Source: Telopea speciosissima (taxonomy: Eukaryota > Streptophyta > Magnoliopsida > Proteales > Proteaceae). Taken from it: a stretch of DNA of 64,000 nt. The stretch spans positions 10,751,001 to 10,815,000 of the forward strand of contig NC_057924.1 in the NCBI RefSeq assembly GCF_018873765.1, written 5' to 3'. Shown here piece by piece: positions 58,490 through 64,000 of this stretch (position 1 is its first letter; each line of letters begins with the position of its first letter). The notes beneath the pieces are model-generated. The model had not been told where the DNA came from. It was given only the letters and a program-made list of their open reading frames with translations, and did not search any database. A program made the position numbers and the translations under genes.

Positions 58490-59600
58490 CAGGTTTAAAA
58501 AGCAAGACATGAATATGGAACCAAGACATGAAAAGCAAACCAGCAAAGTGAAAACTAATACCCAAGAACATGACAACCGCCATTAGGAATAGAAGTGTAG
58601 TACAAACCAATAACTTGAAAGAGGGTTAAAACCAACTTGCTACAAATTAAGACTGTGCAAAGAAATCAGAAACAAAGCCCAAGAAATATAGGTCAGGATT
58701 ACAAATTAAATCTCAGGAAAAAAGATTGGCGCATTTAGCAACTAATAAAACGACCTGATGGATAAGAGAAACACCCACTACCATGATACAATCCAAAAAA
58801 AGAAGAAAAAACCATTTCCCTATAGAACACAGCAGAGTATCAAAATTGATCGATATCATAAAGAGAAGAAAAAACAGAACAGTTGCCTAAACAAATACAT
58901 AATCTGAAAAAGAAAACCCAATTAATTCGTTCATTCTATAGAATAACCTTATAGCAATTGAAAGCTCTGCAAAACCAACCAGATCAAGAAAATGAAAACG
59001 GAAGATCGACATAATATGAAGCAAAATCCTAATTATAAACTTAAACAGAGAGCAAACGCGGGACGTAAATAGAGAGAAAACTGACTGCGAAAATTTTGAA
59101 GATGAGAACGGCCAAATCTGGCAACTGGAGTGAGATCAGATATTTCGCGGCTTTCACCCTCAACACCTCAATAGGCAACACCTCCCACGGATTCAAATAT
59201 ACCTTCCGAAGCCCTCTGTTTAGACACTAGAAACTCAGCCGAAAATCCCAATTAATTCAGTACAATCAGTGACGCAGAATCGGTAGGAAGAGGGAGAGGG
59301 CAAGCGAATAGACACTGGGAGAAAGACCTCAACTAGGGTTTCAATAGGTTCGCACACAGAGAGAAGGAGAGAGTGGGACAGAGAAAGGGAAAGAGCAAGA
59401 GAGAGGTGCAGAGAGTGCGAGAGATAGAGAGGGAGAGAGAGAAACAGAGAGAGGGAAACAACGTTACCAGAGCATGCGAGAGATAGAGAGGGAAAGAGAG
59501 CGAGAGAGAGTGAGATCTCACCTAGGGTTGCAGAGCGAGCCCTTCGTCATCTCCCAAATTCGTGGTAGCAGAGCGAGAGAGATGTGAGTTTCGTGATTTC
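58490..59600. other. Rest of the inner element
   Basis: A-rich sequence follows the LOG fragment. About 59095-59230 on the minus strand holds an open stretch that I cannot assign. GAGAGA-rich sequence lies at 59350-59520. Part of this may be captured 5' flank of the LOG gene. Confidence 0.35.
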
Positions 59601-60260
59601 TCTCAAAAAATCATGGGTTTGTGACTTTAGTCCGTCATTCGGTCGTTCTTTGTTCTTTTGGTGCTCAAGACCTCCGGTTCGTTCTAAAAGAATGAAAAAA
59701 CGAACCACAAAGCCAAACACTTTTTCATGTTTTTTTATTCTTTTTGAACAAAAGAACTGTTCAGAACGCTGTTCTGAATGTTACCAAACGCACTCTAAGA
59801 ATTGCATTTTCAATAACAGACTTCTAATGACTAAAACAGAAAACTGAAACCCAGAACAAAATTCAGACTTTACTCCAAGGTCAACTCCTATTCAGACTCA
59901 ACTTCTTGAACAGGACAGCAGAATTGAACTGGAGCAATAATGCAATAAGATTTGAAACATCTCTGTGCAACCCAGAGTGATGCTGAAGAAGATAAAAAAT
60001 AAAAAAAAGACCAAACAGAAATACTGAAGTACAGCAGCAGCAAAGACGCAACAACATTTGCCCTTGACCCATGACCCACCCATGGATCTTCATGCAAAAG
60101 CCTTATATTTCAGTCCATAACCAAAAACCTCCAATAAAATACTAATGCTAAGAATTACATTTCCAATAGAAGACTTCTAATGACTTAACAGAAAACTGAA
60201 ACCCAGAACAAAATTCAGACTTTTACTCCAAAGTCGACTCCTATTCAGACTCAACTTCTT

Positions 60261-61256
60261 TAACAACTATCAAACTCTTTAATAAGTTAAAAAATAAAAG
60301 AAATATTTTAAAAATCACACGAACCAATACAACCCCCTTTCCCCCATATCATTTCTCAATCCAAGTTTGATCCCCATCCATTATACGACCACATAATGGA
60401 TCTTCATACCAATTCACCAAGGTTTCTAATTAGAGAAATCTGATTAACCAAATGCTAACTTAGCATTGAATTCTTCAAATCCACAGTCATATATCAAAAC
60501 CCTAATTCATGGATTGATATAAGTTAAAACAAAGATTTAACACTAAATAGAAAGAAAAAAAAAAACACAGATTTCTTTTGCTTAAAATCTTAGATCTGTA
60601 ACAATAATGATACACAAACATTTTAATCAACGAATCAGAGAACGTTCCTACCTTCTGAAACGAAAAAAAGATAGCTCCAAGGACCTCGCAGGAAAGGCAT
60701 TAATGAGACGATGAGTGGTGGAACTGGTCTTTCATTTACCAATAATCAAGACCTATGAAATACACTATTTCCTGCTTCGATTTTCATTCCGCCAATAACC
60801 ATTATTCTAGGGTTTACTGAACCAGGGACCATGAACGAGAGAGAGAGAGAGAGAGGTTTATGGGGCAAGTGTTTCAGAGGAGCAGTACCTGGAGCGTGGA
60901 TGGACAGCAGCGGTGAGCTCCGATTGGCAGAGGTGAGCTCCGGTTGGCAGCAGTTCCCTTGCTTCAGCTTGAGGACGATGAGAGAACGATGAGAGAGTAG
61001 TGCGTTTTCCTCTTGAGAGAACGATGAGAACTGTGTGTTTTTATCAGGCTCAGTTTTGTCCAACTTGTGCCAAGAAATGTAAAAACATGTTGGACATGTT
61101 CCGTCAAACCTGTTCCATGACCCATAAATTTCAATTTATGTTTCTAAAAACACTAAAAACGAAACAGGTTTATCAAGCGGTTTTAAGGGTGTTTTTCCGT
61201 TTCTCAGAACAGAAAAACACCAAAAACAGTTTATGGGAAGGTTATCAAGCGGGTTC
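60261..61256. other. Right part of the outer element
   Basis: A GA microsatellite lies at 60838-60855. Near 60890-60960 the phrase GTGAGCTCCG occurs twice (GGTGAGCTCCGATTGGCAG and GGTGAGCTCCGGTTGGCAG). The minus-strand frame at 60746-61063 has no recognisable domain. Confidence 0.35.
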
Positions 61257-62600
61257 TTAGGGTTCAAACCAAACCAGCCATGTGATGGGGATCAAACTTG
61301 GATTGAGTGTAGAGGCTGGTAAGAGGATCCTTGGCTCCAAATTTCATCCAATTGTGATGGTTGGATGTTGAGATATAAGAGAAACACCAAATTTGAAGGC
61401 TATGGAAAACCCCCAAAACATTGCTGATCTTGGACTCAATGATAACCGAGTGTGGTAGCAGGCTTGTCTGCAAGTGTGGATCAATCTTGATGGGCAGAAG
61501 TGGCTATGGATGGTGGAGAATGAAAATAGAAGGTTTGTGAATATGGAGGGTTCCAGCCTATGGAATGGAGTGGAAGTGAGGATCGAGTGGAGGGAATGAA
61601 AGGGGGATGATGTGCTTCAAAACCCAGCAGGGTTTGTTGATGGAATGGGGAGTTATGAAATTAGAAACTTGCAGGTTTTGCAGTGGTGCAGCAACAGCTT
61701 CAATCGAAGGATTAATTAGCAGCAGCAACAGTTGAGATGGAGGGATGTTGTCAGCCTTCGGGTAGTGATCTTCAGTAGCAGCAACAGTCACAGGCAGCAG
61801 CAGGTACTCAAACAGGGAGGAGGAAGAAGAAATAAAGAGAAAAGATAATGGGATTCGGTTCTCCCAGTCAGGCTCCTAAAAGCCCTTCAAGTCATGTTCA
61901 TACTTGACAAAGGAAACCATATTTTGCAGCAAGCAAATTTCATTCAACAGTAAATCGTCGGGGAGGCATTAACAACCTTTACAATATAAAGAGGGCTATA
62001 CTTGCACCTCAAGTAGGAAGAAAAATAGAAACTTAACATAATAAGTTGCAACATGAAAATAAAAACTACTGTAATTAACTAAGACTGAAATAAAATAGAA
62101 AAATAATAAAATCTTCACTCCCCAAGGTGATAGCCGAAGTATTCATGTGGTTCCCACCAAGGGTAATATCGGCCAGCACTTGGAAGTCCCAAAATATGTC
62201 AATAAAGATTGACAATAATGCTCCCACGATCTGGGTTTGAGAGACCCAGCAATTCCCAGCCCTATTGGGCTGGCCCAACACAAAATTGGTTGGCCCTATG
62301 GTCCATTGGGTTGATCCACCAATTGGTGAAGTGAACCAGCCCTTCTCCCATGAGTTCCTTTAGTGTATTTCTTGCCAAACAGCTTGGCATCTGTGCATCA
62401 GGGGGAGTAGCTTGGCTGCCAAGCAAGTTCAAAAAAATAAACTAAACAACGAATATAGAAAGTACATGGAAATAGAAACTCCTACTTAGCCTAACAAAGT
62501 TGCATTAGAAGGAAATAGAATCTAATGGAAAATAGCAACTAGTTAATTAGAAACTCTTAAGATCTTGGCAGCTTCCAACTTTCCCATGCCACCTGTTCAC
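61257..62600. other. Intergenic
   Basis: AGCAGCAGCAACAG-type strings lie at about 61685-61805. No gene or transposon end is recognised. The C-run at 62607-62618 is one of several homopolymers of 10 or more in the window. Confidence 0.35.
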
Positions 62601-62639
62601 ATCCCCCCCCCCCCCCAAAAAATCTGTTAAAAGATCTTC

Positions 62640-63855
62640 CTTTAGTGCTGCTGTCAATGGCTTTATGGCCAGAATATGAGCTTAAGTTATAACTTGATAG
62701 ATGGGCCTCATACGGGTTTAAGTGACCTAACACACATGGGCCCCAACAGGCTGAAAATAAAAGAACTTAAGGACCTAGCATGGGGCTGTTTAAAACCATT
62801 GATTGTGGGCCTGATTTTAGCCAAGCAGTGGGGCTAGTTGGGCTGGCCCTTTCTCTATTGAAGCTGGTCTATCACTGCATCAATGAGACCAAGGTGATGA
62901 GGACATCATATCATCCAATCGAGGATTCAAGGTATACCAGAGGAGACGTCACAGAGCTCAGCCGTCCACTGCCTCTACGTGGATTGACGACGAGTTCCGA
63001 GGCTACCATATTATCCGAGTATAGCCTCGAATACAGCCCTGTGGACCCCACTTGCAGTAGTTCTTAGTATTAGCTAGTTGCTTTCTATTTATTTTCCCTT
63101 TTGTTTCAGTTTCTATTTATTAGTTTATGTTTAGAGGTTTATGTGAGGAGAATTTTCTGTTTATTTTGTTGTTTTAATTCACCCCCCCCCCCAACACAAC
63201 TTGGACAGATTGTATTTTTTTTAGGTAGTTGTAAGTTGTAGCTACCCATGTAACCACCCCAACCCTTCCACGATTTCCTTGTTTCCCCTTTACATGCTTT
63301 TTTTTCCCAAGAGATGTAAAAGGATTACTAATTTATTTTGAATGAAAAGCTGGAACTGCATCTCCCGCCCCCCCCCCCCCCCACACACACATTCTGTTCC
63401 CTTCCCCTATATGATACTGTTTTCTTCTTCCACACCCCCACAGTACTGTTTACTATGTTTTCTTTTATGTTTCTGCTGTACAGTGATTCTAATGGACAGA
63501 TTTATATCCATATGGAAGCTGGTCATCAAGCAAAGCCTAAATCTGGTTGGTTCTAATTAATTCTACCTCATTTTCTGTTTAGTATTTACATTAGAAACTG
63601 TTGTTATTCTAGCATGGAGTTGGCTGCCTATAACTATGCTTACGTTTGCTTAGCCTTATTGTTATAGGATTCTTGAAATCTCCTGCATATTAATACTTGA
63701 CTGAGTGATGCCTAATTCCTGACCCCCATAGCACCTGATCGAATATTGCATAGTTGAATGTATGTAGCTTAGAATTTCTATTGTTCATTGTTACTATTAT
63801 CACTGTTCTAACATGTATGTACTTCAACTTAGTTTTCTAGGTTTAATCCTACATT
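62640..63855 (+). mobile_element. Possible 5' LTR of a retrotransposon running off the window
   Basis: TAGTATCAGAGC at 63861-63872 differs by one base from the initiator-Met primer site TGGTATCAGAGC. It is preceded by AATCCTACA, which could be an LTR end. If so, the preceding kilobase is LTR and the internal region starts near 63856. The left boundary is not identified and no second LTR is visible. Long C-runs lie at 63182-63191 and 63367-63381. Confidence 0.35.
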
Positions 63856-64000
63856 AGATTTAGTATCAGAGCCTGAGTTTGGTTGTCTGGTTGCTGCTGG
63901 TAAATGTTTTACCTTTGAGTTTGGTCACCATTGCATGCCTTTACTTAGTGAACATGACTACCATATCATGTCTACCCCTTCCAACCATGTCTACCCCTGG

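Larger units (their letters stand above)
56359..59795. mobile_element. 3437-bp PIF/Harbinger-like element carrying host gene fragments
   Basis: The left end GGCTGCGTTTGGTAACGGTC and the reversed right end GAGTGCGTTTGGTAACATTC are terminal inverted repeats. TAA at 56356-56358 and 59796-59798 is the target duplication, and the empty site survives in the neighbouring tandem copy. Subterminal zones carry repeated GTTTGGTAA and GTTCTGAAC/GTTCAGAAC motifs. A GGxxGxGTTTGG end with a TAA duplication fits PIF/Harbinger. Between the ends lie a tRNA-like gene, a 6-phosphogluconolactonase fragment and a LOG fragment, both on the minus strand, but no transposase. It is best described as a gene-capturing non-autonomous element. 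Confidence 0.8.
56108..60260. repeat. 356-bp tandem duplication, first copy split by the inner element
   Basis: Copy B (59905-60260) is continuous. Copy A is split into 56108-56358 and 59799-59904. Shared blocks are TTGAACAGGACAG, GATTTGAAACATCTCTGTGC, AGCAGCAGCAAAGACGCAAC and CCATGGATCTTCATGC. In copy B the junction reads ACTAATGCTAAGAATTAC without interruption, the pre-insertion sequence of copy A. Confidence 0.85.
55151..61256. mobile_element. Candidate 6.1-kb PIF/Harbinger-like element (outer)
   Basis: The left end GGGCCCACTTAATAACCTT and the reversed right end GAACCCGCTTGATAACCTT match at 15 of 19 positions. TTA flanks both sides (55148-55150 and 61257-61259), the usual duplication of PIF/Harbinger elements. 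Subterminal zones on both sides repeat TGAGAAAC, TTTGRTAAA and ACATGTT motifs. No transposase is visible, so it would be non-autonomous. It contains a tRNA-like gene, a 356-bp tandem duplication and the inner element. It remains possible that the two ends belong to separate elements. Confidence 0.55.

Noticed and set aside
59333-59521. Ser/Leu-rich frame
   Set aside because: It is a translation of a GAGAGA-rich low-complexity tract.
60746-61063. 105-codon minus-strand frame
   Set aside because: Low-complexity, no known family, and located in the subterminal part of a transposon.
62780-63067. 95-codon frame near the right edge
   Set aside because: No domain is recognisable and it lies in a stretch that looks like a retrotransposon LTR.

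Overview
This is nuclear DNA of a flowering plant. It holds spliced plant genes with GT-AG introns of up to about 4 kb, AT-rich non-coding DNA, Au-type SINEs, Copia-style LTRs with a TGGTATCAGAG primer-binding site, L1-like LINE remnants with RNase H tails, and many MITEs. The species cannot be fixed from the sequence alone; an angiosperm, probably dicot, is my inference.

Six genes look intact. (1) A DUF300/TMEM184 (LAZ1-homolog) membrane protein on the minus strand, 3626-7881, with a 5' UTR exon near 9.4 kb. (2) A theta-class glutathione S-transferase on the plus strand, 15857-24759, seven coding exons, with its introns loaded with SINEs, a MITE and a rearranged Copia-like element. (3) An intronless LTO1 (deca-GX3, Yae1_N family) gene at 29465-29938, just downstream of a 1.4 kb fold-back Mutator-like element. 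(4 and 5) Two paralogous formiminotransferase-domain genes in direct orientation, 31484-33312 and 38982-40971, sharing one phase-1 intron position. (6) A GT14 beta-glucuronosyltransferase-like gene on the minus strand, 42201-49036, four coding exons. These are ordinary housekeeping or metabolic genes; nothing suggests that they form a pathway cluster apart from the formiminotransferase duplication.

The rest is mostly transposable-element territory. Regions 1-2.1 kb, 9.9-10.4 kb and 38.1-38.5 kb are dead LINE pieces. Three 169-bp MITEs (10.6, 17.6 and 36.6 kb) belong to one family, two with perfect 9-bp target duplications. A 1416-bp fold-back element with a perfect 9-bp duplication lies at 27.8-29.2 kb, a 467-bp hAT-like element at 26.8 kb, and a tRNA-derived SINE with a 9-bp duplication at 35.8 kb. 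A phosphate-transporter (PHT1) pseudogene lies at 25.1-25.6 kb.

The most unusual part is 55.15-61.26 kb. A 3437-bp PIF/Harbinger-like element (56359-59795, TAA duplication) has interrupted one copy of an older tandem duplication, and the undisturbed second copy preserves the empty site. It carries intron-containing, frame-broken fragments of two unrelated host genes, a 6-phosphogluconolactonase and a LOG cytokinin-activating enzyme. All of this sits inside a candidate 6.1-kb outer element (TTA duplication). Each of the two elements also carries a tRNA-like gene whose anticodon arm has become a long perfect hairpin.
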